Position numbers and translations under genes: made by a program. Shown piece after piece: positions 37,428 to 45,453 of a stretch of DNA of 64,000 bases. The notes beneath the pieces were generated by a model, which saw only the letters and a list, made by a program, of their open reading frames with translations, searched no databases and had not been told where the DNA came from. The stretch is from Nannocystis pusilla (GTDB lineage Bacteria > Myxococcota_A > Polyangia > Nannocystales > Nannocystaceae): the NCBI RefSeq assembly GCF_026626665.1, contig NZ_JAPNKE010000002.1:4565168-4629167 (forward strand), given 5' to 3'. Positions within the stretch are counted from its first letter, which is position 1; every line of letters starts with the position of its first letter.

Positions 37428-39962
37428 ATGCCGTCGCGCTCCCGCCCGAGCCCCAAGTCGCCCCGCCCCCGCTCCGGTCGCGCCCCTCGTGGCGCGACGG
37501 ACGCGGGTGCGTCGACGTCCGCCACCGTCCGGCTGAGCCCGCCTGCCGCCGCGGCCGACCCGGTCGTGACCCGCCAGGTCTCTCCGCTCGGCCCCGAGCA
37601 GTGCACCGTCACCGTCCGCGAGGACGCGCTGCCCGAGGGCCCGTCCGAGCTCGTGCTCGACCTGCGGATCGCCCCGCAGAACCGCGCCGCCATGGCCCTC
37701 CGCCGCGGCCTGGCCGAGCGCGCCCCCGGCTTCAACGTCGCCGTCGTCGGCCGCCGCGGCACCGGCCGCACCTTCACCGCGGTCGCCCTCGCCCGCGAGG
37801 AGGCCCGCCGCCGCCCCGCCCCGCGCGACCTCGTCCTGCTCGTCAACCCTCGCTGGCCTTTGGAACCTGTCCCTGCGTTCCTGCCCGCAGGAGCAGGTCC
37901 GGCCTTCGTCCGCGCGATGGAGGAGCTGCACGCCCGCCTCGAGGCCGCCGTCCACGAGGTGTTCGAGGGCCGCGTCCGCCACCGGCTGCAGGTCGAGATC
38001 CACCGCGAGCAGAGCGCGGCCGAGCGCAAGATCCACGACCAGCTGAGCAAGATCGCCGCCGAGCACGGCCTCGGCCTGGTCGCCGGCGACGACGGCTTCG
38101 ACTTCGTCCCGCTCGAGGACGAGGACGAGGACGAGACCCCCGGCGCCGACAAGGCCGCCGCGAGCGACCCCGCGAGCGACCCCGAGGACAGCGAGGCCGA
38201 GGCCCGGCTCAACCGCCAGGTGCTCGACGCGATCGAGGCCGTGCGCCCGCACGTCGAGGAGACCCAGCGCCAGCTCGCGCTGCTCGAGGCGGAGATCCAG
38301 CAGACCCTGCTGCAGCGCCAGCGCGCCGCCCTGCGCAACAACATCGCCGCCAGCTTCGCCGCCGTGCCCGAGCGCGCCTTGCCGACCGATCAGGTGCGCA
38401 AGTACAGCCAGCGGCTGCACGAGCACCTGCAGCAGGTCTACCACCTCGAGGAGGGCCACCACCTGCCGCTGACGAGCGTGCCGCTGCCGCCCGGTCTGGT
38501 CGTGCCGACGCTGCTCGTCACCAGCCGCCCCGACGACGTCGCGCCGATCATCCACGCGCAGAACGTCACCCTCTCGGGCCTGTTCGGCCGCGTCGTCGCC
38601 GGCTCGAACGACAGCCGCTACCCCGAGCCCGGCACGATCCTCGCGGGCGACCTGCACCGCGCCAACGGCGGCTTTCTCATCATCGACGCCGAGGCGCTGG
38701 TCAAGCGCGAGGCCGTCTACGAGCACCTCAAGGCCTGCCTGCTCGCGCGCGCGATCCAGCCGCACGAGGAGGACGAGGGCCCGAGCCTGCGGATCCAGCC
38801 GGTCGAGCTCGACGTCAAGGTCGTGCTGGTCGCCGACCCCGACCTGATCCATCAGCTGCAGGAGCTCGACCCCGAGTTCAGCCGCCTGTTCAAGATCAGG
38901 GCCGACTTCGAGGACGACATGTCCTTCGAGGAAGGTCTGCGCGTGTACCCGGGCGTGGCCGCCTGGCTGGCCTCGAACCGCGGCCTGTCCCGCTGCTCGC
39001 GCAGCGCCGTCGCCTTCCTGATGCAGTACGGCGCCCGCCTGGCCGAGGACCAGCACCGCCTCACCACCAACCTCGGCCTGCTCAGCGACCTCATCACCGA
39101 GGCCACCTCGCTGGCCAAGGACGCCGACGAGCTGACCGAGGAGCACCTGCGCGCCGCGTTCCGCTTAATGCAGGACCGCCAGGGGCAGATGCGCGACCGC
39201 CTGCTCGACCTCCACCGCTACGGCCTCATCCGCGTCGAGGTCTCGGGTCACAGCGTCGGCCAGATCAACGGCCTCGCCGTCGTCAGCGACGGCTTCCAGT
39301 CGGTCGGCCGCCCCAGCCGCGTCACCGCGGTCACCTACGCCGGCAGCCACGGCCCGCTCAACATCGAGCGCGAGGTCGAGATGTCGGGCCCGATCCACAG
39401 CAAGGGCGTGCTGATCCTGAGCGGCTACCTTCACGACCGCTTCGCCCGCGACTTCCCGCTCAGCTTCGGCGCCTCGGTGGTGTTCGAGCAGACCTACACC
39501 CCGATCGAGGGCGACTCGGCCTCCACCGCCGAGCTGTTCGCCATCCTCTCGAGCCTGTCGGGCCTGCCCGCGCGCCAGGACATCGGCGTCACCGGCAGCG
39601 TCGACCAGCGCGGCCGCGTCCTCCCGGTCGGCGGCGTCAACGAGAAGATCGAGGGCTTCTTCGAGGTCTGCCGCGCCCACGCCCTGACCGGCACCCAGGG
39701 CGTCGTCATCCCCGAGAGCAACGTCCGCAACCTCGTGCTCGGCGAGGACGTGCTCGAGGCGATCGCCCAGGGCCGCTTCTTCATCTGGCCGATCAGCACC
39801 GTCGAGGAGGGCGTCGAGCTCATCCTCGGCGAACCCGCCGGTACCCCCACCGAGCCCGAAGACGACGCCGCCGCCTTCCGCTACCCCGAGCGCACCGTCT
39901 ACGGCCGCGTCGAGCGGCGAATCGCCCGCCTGCGCCAGCTCGCCTCCCCGCCGCGCGGCTGA
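37428..39962 (+). CDS. Lon-like ATP-dependent protease (AAA_32 type)
   Basis: 844-aa protein of the LonB-like family with an AAA module interrupted by a long helical insert. Visible are a Walker-A-like VVGRRGTGRTFTA (residues about 105-117), the Walker-B segment GGFLIIDAEAL (about 417-427), and the Lon protease domain with catalytic Ser in PIEGDSASTAELF (about 700) and catalytic Lys in GGVNEKIEGFFEVCR (about 743). It degrades proteins in the cytoplasm using ATP. The residues at 225-260 are an acidic low-complexity insert. Start ATG 37428 follows the H1-like gene stop with one base between. Confidence 0.9.
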   Translation: MPSRSRPSPKSPRPRSGRAPRGATDAGASTSATVRLSPPAAAADPVVTRQVSPLGPEQCTVTVREDALPEGPSELVLDLRIAPQNRAAMALRRGLAERAPGFNVAVVGRRGTGRTFTAVALAREEARRRPAPRDLVLLVNPRWPLEPVPAFLPAGAGPAFVRAMEELHARLEAAVHEVFEGRVRHRLQVEIHREQSAAERKIHDQLSKIAAEHGLGLVAGDDGFDFVPLEDEDEDETPGADKAAASDPASDPEDSEAEARLNRQVLDAIEAVRPHVEETQRQLALLEAEIQQTLLQRQRAALRNNIAASFAAVPERALPTDQVRKYSQRLHEHLQQVYHLEEGHHLPLTSVPLPPGLVVPTLLVTSRPDDVAPIIHAQNVTLSGLFGRVVAGSNDSRYPEPGTILAGDLHRANGGFLIIDAEALVKREAVYEHLKACLLARAIQPHEEDEGPSLRIQPVELDVKVVLVADPDLIHQLQELDPEFSRLFKIRADFEDDMSFEEGLRVYPGVAAWLASNRGLSRCSRSAVAFLMQYGARLAEDQHRLTTNLGLLSDLITEATSLAKDADELTEEHLRAAFRLMQDRQGQMRDRLLDLHRYGLIRVEVSGHSVGQINGLAVVSDGFQSVGRPSRVTAVTYAGSHGPLNIEREVEMSGPIHSKGVLILSGYLHDRFARDFPLSFGASVVFEQTYTPIEGDSASTAELFAILSSLSGLPARQDIGVTGSVDQRGRVLPVGGVNEKIEGFFEVCRAHALTGTQGVVIPESNVRNLVLGEDVLEAIAQGRFFIWPISTVEEGVELILGEPAGTPTEPEDDAAAFRYPERTVYGRVERRIARLRQLASPPRG

Positions 39963-39988
39963 GCGCGGGGGCCCGAGCCCGCGGCGCG

Positions 39989-40200
39989 GACATGTCCCGA
40001 AGGACATCCGCACCATCGCCCGGCCTCCTCGCCCGCGCCGCGGCCGGTTGAGCATGTCCCGAAGGACATTCGTACCATCGCGCGCCCTCCTCACCTGCGC
40101 CTCGGCCGGTTGAGCATGTCCCAAAGGACATTCGCACCATCGCTCGGCCTCCTCACCCGCGCCCTGGCCGGTTGAGCATGTCCCAAAGGGCATTCGCCAA
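39989..40200. repeat. 62-bp tandem repeat, four copies, each with a TGTCC hairpin
   Basis: CATGTCCC starts at 39991, 40053, 40115 and 40177, exactly 62 bp apart. Stems are ATGTCC/GGACAT with loops CGAA, CGAA, CAAA; the fourth is GGGCAT. Each unit continues CGCACCATCGC...GGCCTCCTC...CCGGTTGAG. It starts 27 bp after the Lon-like stop. Confidence 0.92.
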
Positions 40201-40529
40201 GCCTCGCGGTCCTGCCCGCTTCCTCGCGAGGAGCGGCCGACCAGGAATGCCGCGCGAGTCACTGCGATGAATCCGACGCGCCGAGTCGCTACAATCATCG
40301 TCAATCGCCATAGCGCTCACTTCCCCGCGCATGACCGCGGTCGCGCGACCATGACGCGCACCTTACATATCGACAGTCCCCCGGCGCCCCCGGCGTGCGC
40401 GCCCGATCCCCCGATCCGCCGCCGCGCAGCAGCGCCCGTACGCCCGCGAACCAGCCCAGAGCAGCGTTACGCTGGCCTCGGGCGAACTCGCCCGCGAATC
40501 GCCGCCCGGCCGTGCTACCCTGCGCTGGC
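40201..40529. other. non-coding stretch before T6SS cassette
   Basis: 329 bp without a supported gene. It should contain the promoter of the DUF2169-led cassette; none recognised by eye. Confidence 0.4.
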
Positions 40530-41531
40530 ATGTGGGCTCTGGACAATCGCACCAGCTACGCCGCGGCCCGCAACTGGGCGCGCGACAAGGACGGCGTGCA
40601 TTGGTGGATCGTCGCCGTCAAGGCCAGCTTCGATATAAGCCCGCAGGGCCGCGCCGTCCTGTCCGACGTGCAGCCTCCGCCCGTGCTCGCCCCCGAGTAC
40701 TTCGGCGACCCGGGCGCGTCGAGCCTGCGCCTCGACTCCGACCTCCTGGCGCCCAAGCCCGGCGTCGACGTCCTGGCGGTCGCCCACGCCCACGCCCCCG
40801 GCGGCCGGCCGGCGGCCACCGTCCCCGTCAGCCTGCGCGTCGGCGCGCTGGTCAAGCATTTGCGGGTCCACGGTGAGCGCACCTACGATTCGCTCGGCGT
40901 CGGCCTGTCCGCCCCGGAGCGATTCACCACACACCCCATTCGCTACGAATACGCGTTCGGCGGCTTCGACACCGCCGATCCCGATCCCGCCCGCCAGCGG
41001 ATGGACGCTCGCAACCCGATCGGCCGCGGCTTCGTGCGCCGGTCGCTGACGCGCGCCGGCCAGCCCGCGCACCAGGTCGAATATCCCGACGGCGACCCCG
41101 AAGCCCGCGGCCCCGCAGGCTTCGGCCCCATCGACCCGTCCTGGTCGCCGCGGCGCGAGCTCGCCGGCACCTACGACGCCCGCTGGGAGCAGACCCGGCG
41201 TCCGCTCCTGCCCGCCGACTACGACCCTGAGTTCGCCATGAGCGCCCCCGCCGACCAGCGCGCCCACGGACCCGTCCTCGGCGAGCGCGTCGAGCTGCTC
41301 AACATGACCCCCGAGGGCCTCCTCCGCGTCGAAGTCCCGCGCCTCGCCCTCGCCTTCACCACCCGCTTCGGCGCACGCCGACAGGAGCAGCCCTCGCAAT
41401 TGACCGCGCTGATCCTCGAGCCGGAGGAGCGACGCCTGTCGCTCGTGTGGCAGAGCTGCCTGCGCGTGACGGCCCTCGACGCCGACTACCTCGACGTCAC
41501 GGAGATCCGCGAGCAACGAGGTGCGGCGTGA
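40530..41531 (+). CDS. DUF2169 protein (T6SS cargo accessory)
   Basis: 333-aa protein with the DUF2169 layout. It starts MWALDNRTSYAAARNWARDKDG, continues VVAVKASFDIS-type segment, the middle YEYAFGGFDTADPDP and NPIGRGFV motifs, and a C-terminal ALILEPEERRLSLVWQSCL. DUF2169 proteins accompany PAAR-like and DUF4150 effectors in type VI secretion systems and are thought to help load them on VgrG. It is the first gene of a four- or five-gene cassette. Confidence 0.88.
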   Translation: MWALDNRTSYAAARNWARDKDGVHWWIVAVKASFDISPQGRAVLSDVQPPPVLAPEYFGDPGASSLRLDSDLLAPKPGVDVLAVAHAHAPGGRPAATVPVSLRVGALVKHLRVHGERTYDSLGVGLSAPERFTTHPIRYEYAFGGFDTADPDPARQRMDARNPIGRGFVRRSLTRAGQPAHQVEYPDGDPEARGPAGFGPIDPSWSPRRELAGTYDARWEQTRRPLLPADYDPEFAMSAPADQRAHGPVLGERVELLNMTPEGLLRVEVPRLALAFTTRFGARRQEQPSQLTALILEPEERRLSLVWQSCLRVTALDADYLDVTEIREQRGAA

Positions 41532-41703
41532 ACCCCATCGGCAATCTCCGCACGCGCACGCGATCCGACCGCGTGACGCGCTCGGCATTTCCCGTCAGCC
41601 ATCCCATCGGCGCCCGCGCTCCCGACCTCCGCACGCGCACGCGACTCGGCCTCGTGACGCGCCCGTCGCCTCCCATTCGTCATCTTCGCCACGGAGGTGC
41701 CGC
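41532..41703. repeat. duplicated gene-start region
   Basis: A direct repeat: ACGAGGTGCGGCGTGAACCCC (first 20 bases matter) at about 41517 recurs at 41694 as a GGAGGTGCCGCGTGAACCCC variant, the real start of the next gene. Between them, CTCCGCACGCGCACGCGA is also repeated. A small duplication, not a gene. Confidence 0.5.
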
Positions 41704-42747
41704 GTGAACCCCCGCCTCGAGATCGTCGCCATCGGCGCCCGCACCCCCGTCGGGCACGACGCCGTCAGCAGCGCCGCCGCGGTGCGGGCCGGCATCGCCC
41801 GCTGCAGCGAATATCCATTCGCTACACCCGACGGCGCCCCGCTGATCGCCGCCGCCGACGCGCGCATCGACCCCCTGCTCGAGGGCAACGCCCGGCTCGA
41901 ACCACTCCTCGCCAGCGCGCTCGCCGAGGCCGCCCGCACGCTCGCCGCGGCCCCTCCCCACCACGGCCCCCACCACCTCTTGCTCGCCCTGCCCGAGGCC
42001 CGCCCCGGCTTCGGCAAGCGCGAGGCCGGCGAGCTCCTCGGCCTCGCCCTCGCCTGCATGCGCCGCGCGGGCCTCCAGGCAGAAGTCCGGATCGCCGGCC
42101 ACGGCCACGCCGGCGCCGTCCAGGCCGTCGAGCAGGCCGCCCGCCTCGTCGCCGACGACCCCGACGCGCTGTGCTGGGTCGCCGGCGTCGACAGCTGGCT
42201 GCACGCCGACACCCTCCTGTGGCTGGAGGATCAGCGCCGCTGCGCCCAGCCCGGCGTGCGCAGCGGCTTCATCCCCGGCGAGGCGGCCGGCTGCATCGTC
42301 CTGGCCCACCCCGACCTGCGCCGACGCCTGCGCCTCCCCGCCCTCGCCGTCGTGCGCGGCGTCCACACGGCCCGCGAGGCGCACCTCCGCACCAGCGAGA
42401 CCGGCACCTTCGGCGCGGGCATGAGCGACGCCGTCGCCGGCGCCGCCAGCGTCCTGCGCCTGCCCGACGAGCAGGTCGACGCTCACTACAACGACATCAA
42501 CGGCGAGCGCTACCGCAGCGAGGAGTGGGGATTCGTCGCCATGCGCACCGCCGCGGTGTGGAAGTCGCTGCAATACGAGGCCCCCGCCGATCGCTGGGGC
42601 GACGTCGGCGCCGCCTTCGTCCCGCTCGGCGTCATCCTCGGGGTGCAGTCATTCCGCCGCAATTACGCCCCCGGCCTGTGCGCCATGATCACCGCCGGCT
42701 CCGACGCCGGCCTCCGCGGCGCCCTGCTCCTGCAGCGACCGATCTGA
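41704..42747 (+). CDS. beta-ketoacyl-synthase-like (thiolase-fold) accessory protein
   Basis: 347-aa protein with the thiolase/KAS fold pattern: IVAIGARTPVG at the N-terminus, a CWVAGVDSWLH segment where KAS enzymes have their nucleophile region, GFIPGEAAGCIVLA, and a C-terminal NDINGERYRSEEW. The active-site Cys-His-His set of true condensing enzymes is not evident, so it is probably not a fatty-acid enzyme. Such homologues are found between DUF2169 and DUF4150 genes in T6SS cargo islands. GTG start 41704 has GGAGG upstream. Confidence 0.75.
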   Translation: MNPRLEIVAIGARTPVGHDAVSSAAAVRAGIARCSEYPFATPDGAPLIAAADARIDPLLEGNARLEPLLASALAEAARTLAAAPPHHGPHHLLLALPEARPGFGKREAGELLGLALACMRRAGLQAEVRIAGHGHAGAVQAVEQAARLVADDPDALCWVAGVDSWLHADTLLWLEDQRRCAQPGVRSGFIPGEAAGCIVLAHPDLRRRLRLPALAVVRGVHTAREAHLRTSETGTFGAGMSDAVAGAASVLRLPDEQVDAHYNDINGERYRSEEWGFVAMRTAAVWKSLQYEAPADRWGDVGAAFVPLGVILGVQSFRRNYAPGLCAMITAGSDAGLRGALLLQRPI

Positions 42748-42767
42748 GGCGCCGCGAGGTCTCCACG

Positions 42768-43943
42768 ATGTCCAGCATCTCCGTCAACCCGCCGAAGACC
42801 CCCGTCACCACCGGCAGCAACGGCATCGCCGCGGCCACCGTGCCCAACGTGTGCAAGATGCCCGGCCCGCCGGCCCCGTTCGTCCCCACGCCGCTGCCCA
42901 ACATCGCCAAGTCGAGCAACTCGCCAAAAGACTTCTCGAAGAACGTGACCTTCGACGGCTGCAAGGTCGCCATCAAGGGCGCTACCTTCACCTCCATCGG
43001 CGACATCGCCAGCAAGGCCACCGGGGGCGGCATCGTCTCCGCCAACGTCGAGGGCCCCGCCCGCTTCGTCGGCCCCGGTTCCATGGACGTCAAGGTCGAG
43101 GGCAAGAACGTCCACCTGCTCAGCGACCCGATGCTCAACAACTGCGGCCCGAGCGGCAGCCCCCCGAACGCCGCGACGCTGCTCGGCCTCGTGCAACCAC
43201 CGGGCCTCGTCGCGCTCGTGGGCGACGAGCTGTGCGCACTGTGCCACAAGACCCACGGCGACAAGGCGCGGCTCGAAGAGACCGCCGACACCAAGGGCGA
43301 CGCGAGCACCTTTCAGACCGCGGCGACGACTGCGCGAACGAAGAAACACAAGATTCGCGGCACGATGCTCGGCGTCGTTCGCTGCAAGGACAGCCAGGTC
43401 TATGCCGCCAACTCGGGAGGCCAGATGCCTGCCCTGCACGCCGAGATACCGGGCGGGTGGCATGCCCCCGTGCCCGATCGCCTGGCAGACTTCGAGGCGC
43501 TGATTCCAGAGAATAGACGCAACCAATTCGGAATCGAGTGGAAGAAGGCGGGGAAAAAATTCAGCGCTTGGAAAGCGCGGAAGGAAGCGAAGGGCCCCGA
43601 ACGCACCGAGCAGCAGAAGGACAAGGACGCGGGCGAGCCCTTCTACCCGCCCGGGTCTTGCGCTGCGCAGAAAGCGGTTGTTCTGGCCCTTTCACACGGT
43701 GCGCGGCCCATTGGACTTACCGAGCGATGGTCCGCCCCGACCGGCCCGGATGCGCGAGTATTCGTCCATTTTCGGATCCGACCGAAAGGGAACCTCAAAA
43801 TGGGCTGGTTCGGAGGAACGCAAGCCGTCCCGCCCTGTGGGACCTGTCAGATCATTTTGACCATGTTGCTCTGCCCGGATGACAGAGCACCGGAATGTCA
43901 ACACAAGTCTCCAGGCCCCCAGGTATGCAGATGCACCCCTTAG
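42768..43943 (+). CDS. T6SS PAAR-like (DUF4150) effector with C-terminal deaminase-like toxin
   Basis: 391-aa polymorphic toxin. Residues 1-150 form the DUF4150/PAAR-like spike domain (SISVNPPKTPVTTGSNGIA ... NNCGPSGSPPNA). The toxin domain (residues about 200-391) has GTMLGVVRCKDSQVYAANSGG, then SCAAQK with Cys298, then PPCGTC with Cys357 and Cys360. The spacing C-A-A ... P-C-x-x-C follows the zinc-binding layout of cytidine-deaminase-fold toxins, though the usual catalytic Glu after the first Cys is an Ala here. The last ~20 residues are Cys-rich. SUKH immunity genes follow immediately. Probable interbacterial effector. Confidence 0.72.
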   Translation: MSSISVNPPKTPVTTGSNGIAAATVPNVCKMPGPPAPFVPTPLPNIAKSSNSPKDFSKNVTFDGCKVAIKGATFTSIGDIASKATGGGIVSANVEGPARFVGPGSMDVKVEGKNVHLLSDPMLNNCGPSGSPPNAATLLGLVQPPGLVALVGDELCALCHKTHGDKARLEETADTKGDASTFQTAATTARTKKHKIRGTMLGVVRCKDSQVYAANSGGQMPALHAEIPGGWHAPVPDRLADFEALIPENRRNQFGIEWKKAGKKFSAWKARKEAKGPERTEQQKDKDAGEPFYPPGSCAAQKAVVLALSHGARPIGLTERWSAPTGPDARVFVHFRIRPKGNLKMGWFGGTQAVPPCGTCQIILTMLLCPDDRAPECQHKSPGPQVCRCTP

Positions 43944-44665
43944 AACGCGAACTGGAGGAGTTCCTCGCGCGGCTCGTGCCGAGCATCGACGCCGGTTGGG
44001 AAGGCGCCACGCCGGACGAGGTCGCCGAGCTCGAAGCGCTCGCAGGGCGCCCTCTGCCGCCCTTCTACTACTGGTTCCTGGCGCGCATGGGACGGTACAT
44101 GGGGGCCTTGAACTTCGCCAGCGTCGACTTCTCCCCCGCTCGCATCAAGGCCTGCTACCAGGAGGAGATCGAGGAACCGAGCCCGAGATACCTCCTGATA
44201 GGCTACGAGAACGACCCCGTCGTCCCCATGCATACCTGGTACGATCTCGACAGTCCGCTCCGCGGCGACGCCCTCGTGCTGAGCCGCAGCATCGGCGATC
44301 CGCTCACGCAGCTCGAGTTCGAGACCTTCCGCGAGATGCTCGCGTGGAAAGCGATGCGCAACTTCAAGGTCGAAGTCCTCCCGGTCCGCTGCGAGGGAAG
44401 CTTCAAATCGGACGGCGATGACGTGCGTGCGTTACTGGATCGCGCGGTCGAGAGCCTCGGATTCGACCAACCGGTCCCCACCGGCTCGTTCTGCGGGATC
44501 TTCGATCGAGCCGACGCGGCCATGACCTGCAGCGTCGCGCCTCGCACCACTCCGGAGCAGGTCCTCTTCTTCGACCTCGCGGGCAACGACATTGGCACGC
44601 TGCGCCGGATCCTCGGCGTCATCGGCAAGGAGCTGGAGGTCGAGGTCGAGGCCTGGCACCGCTAA
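43931..44665 (+). CDS. SUKH/SMI1-KNR4 immunity protein 1
   Basis: 244-aa protein of the SUKH superfamily, typical immunity partners of polymorphic toxins. Landmarks are the W-x-G-A-x4-E-I/V-A-E-L-E-x-L segment (GWEGATPDEVAELEALAG) and LPPFYYWFLARMG. The start is set at ATG 43931 because an AGGT site lies about 8 nt before it and it matches the start of the paralogue. It overlaps the toxin gene's stop by 13 bp, linking the two by translation. ATG 43895 and 43925 are alternatives. Confidence 0.82.
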   Translation: MHPLERELEEFLARLVPSIDAGWEGATPDEVAELEALAGRPLPPFYYWFLARMGRYMGALNFASVDFSPARIKACYQEEIEEPSPRYLLIGYENDPVVPMHTWYDLDSPLRGDALVLSRSIGDPLTQLEFETFREMLAWKAMRNFKVEVLPVRCEGSFKSDGDDVRALLDRAVESLGFDQPVPTGSFCGIFDRADAAMTCSVAPRTTPEQVLFFDLAGNDIGTLRRILGVIGKELEVEVEAWHR

Positions 44666-44694
44666 CATAGGACGCTTTCCCACACAACGCCTCC

Positions 44695-45423
44695 ATGCCC
44701 ATGAGCCACCCCGAGCAACAGATCGAGCGGCTCTTGACCCGGCTCGTGCCCAACATCGAGGATGGCTGGGATGGTGCCACTCGGGAAGAAATCGCCGAAA
44801 TTGAGGCCATCGCCGGGCGCCCGCTGCCGGATTTCTACCGCTGGTTCCTGCGCCGCATGGGGCGCCCTGAGCTTCGCCAGCATCGACTTCACGGCAGGCC
44901 GGGTGATCGAGACGTACCGCGAAGAGATCGAACAGCCGGATCCACGATACCTCCTCATCGGCGTCAGACCGACCCCGAGGTCCCGATGCATACCTGGTAC
45001 GATCTCGAGCGGCCGGCCAGGCATGACTCGCTCGTGTTCGACAGAGAGATCGAAGGCGAGCTCGTCCAGCTCGTCTCCGAGACGTTCCGTGAGTTGCTCG
45101 CCTGGAAAGCGATGTTCAACTTCAGGCTCCCGACCTTCCCGTGCCAGTGCAAGGGTTCGCTCAGAGCCGCTGGTACGGGCATAAGTGCACGGATCGAGCG
45201 GGCTCTGAGCAATCACGGTTTTGAACAACCCATTTCCACCGGCCCCTTCTGCAAGCTCTTCGATCGCCCGGACGCCGCCATGATCTGCCGTGCGACTCCG
45301 CGAGGCTCGGACACCGTCCGCCTTTACTTTCGCCTCGCGGCCGCCAACGACAGCAGCCTGCGCCGGATCCTCCGCGTCGTCGAGAAGGAAGCCGATTTAG
45401 AGGTAGGGACCGACGACCCTTGA
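44695..45423 (+). CDS. SUKH immunity protein 2, with internal frame-shifted segment
   Basis: 242-aa tandem paralogue of the preceding gene (REEIAEIEAIAGRPLPDFYRWFLRRMG versus its partner, cited by ends REE and RMG). Between 44865 and 44975 the protein is unlike its paralogue because the DNA lacks 11 nt at ATGGGGCG and one more nt about 110 bp later, a total of 12. The intervening frame still encodes ALSFASIDFTAGR and YREEIEQPDPRYLLIG in another register. The ORF stays open, so the gene may encode an immunity protein with about 37 altered residues, or the indels are errors. Confidence 0.72.
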   Translation: MPMSHPEQQIERLLTRLVPNIEDGWDGATREEIAEIEAIAGRPLPDFYRWFLRRMGRPELRQHRLHGRPGDRDVPRRDRTAGSTIPPHRRQTDPEVPMHTWYDLERPARHDSLVFDREIEGELVQLVSETFRELLAWKAMFNFRLPTFPCQCKGSLRAAGTGISARIERALSNHGFEQPISTGPFCKLFDRPDAAMICRATPRGSDTVRLYFRLAAANDSSLRRILRVVEKEADLEVGTDDP

Positions 45424-45453
45424 GCCGCCCGCCCACGATGGAGCGCTCTCGCC

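Noticed and set aside
39989..40200. 62-bp tandem repeats as a CRISPR array
   Set aside because: Units are tandem with repeated spacer as well, repeats carry the common hairpin, and no cas gene is present.
41704..42747. Thiolase-like gene as a fatty-acid or polyketide synthase
   Set aside because: No clear Cys-His-His catalytic set, and the neighbours are T6SS cargo genes.
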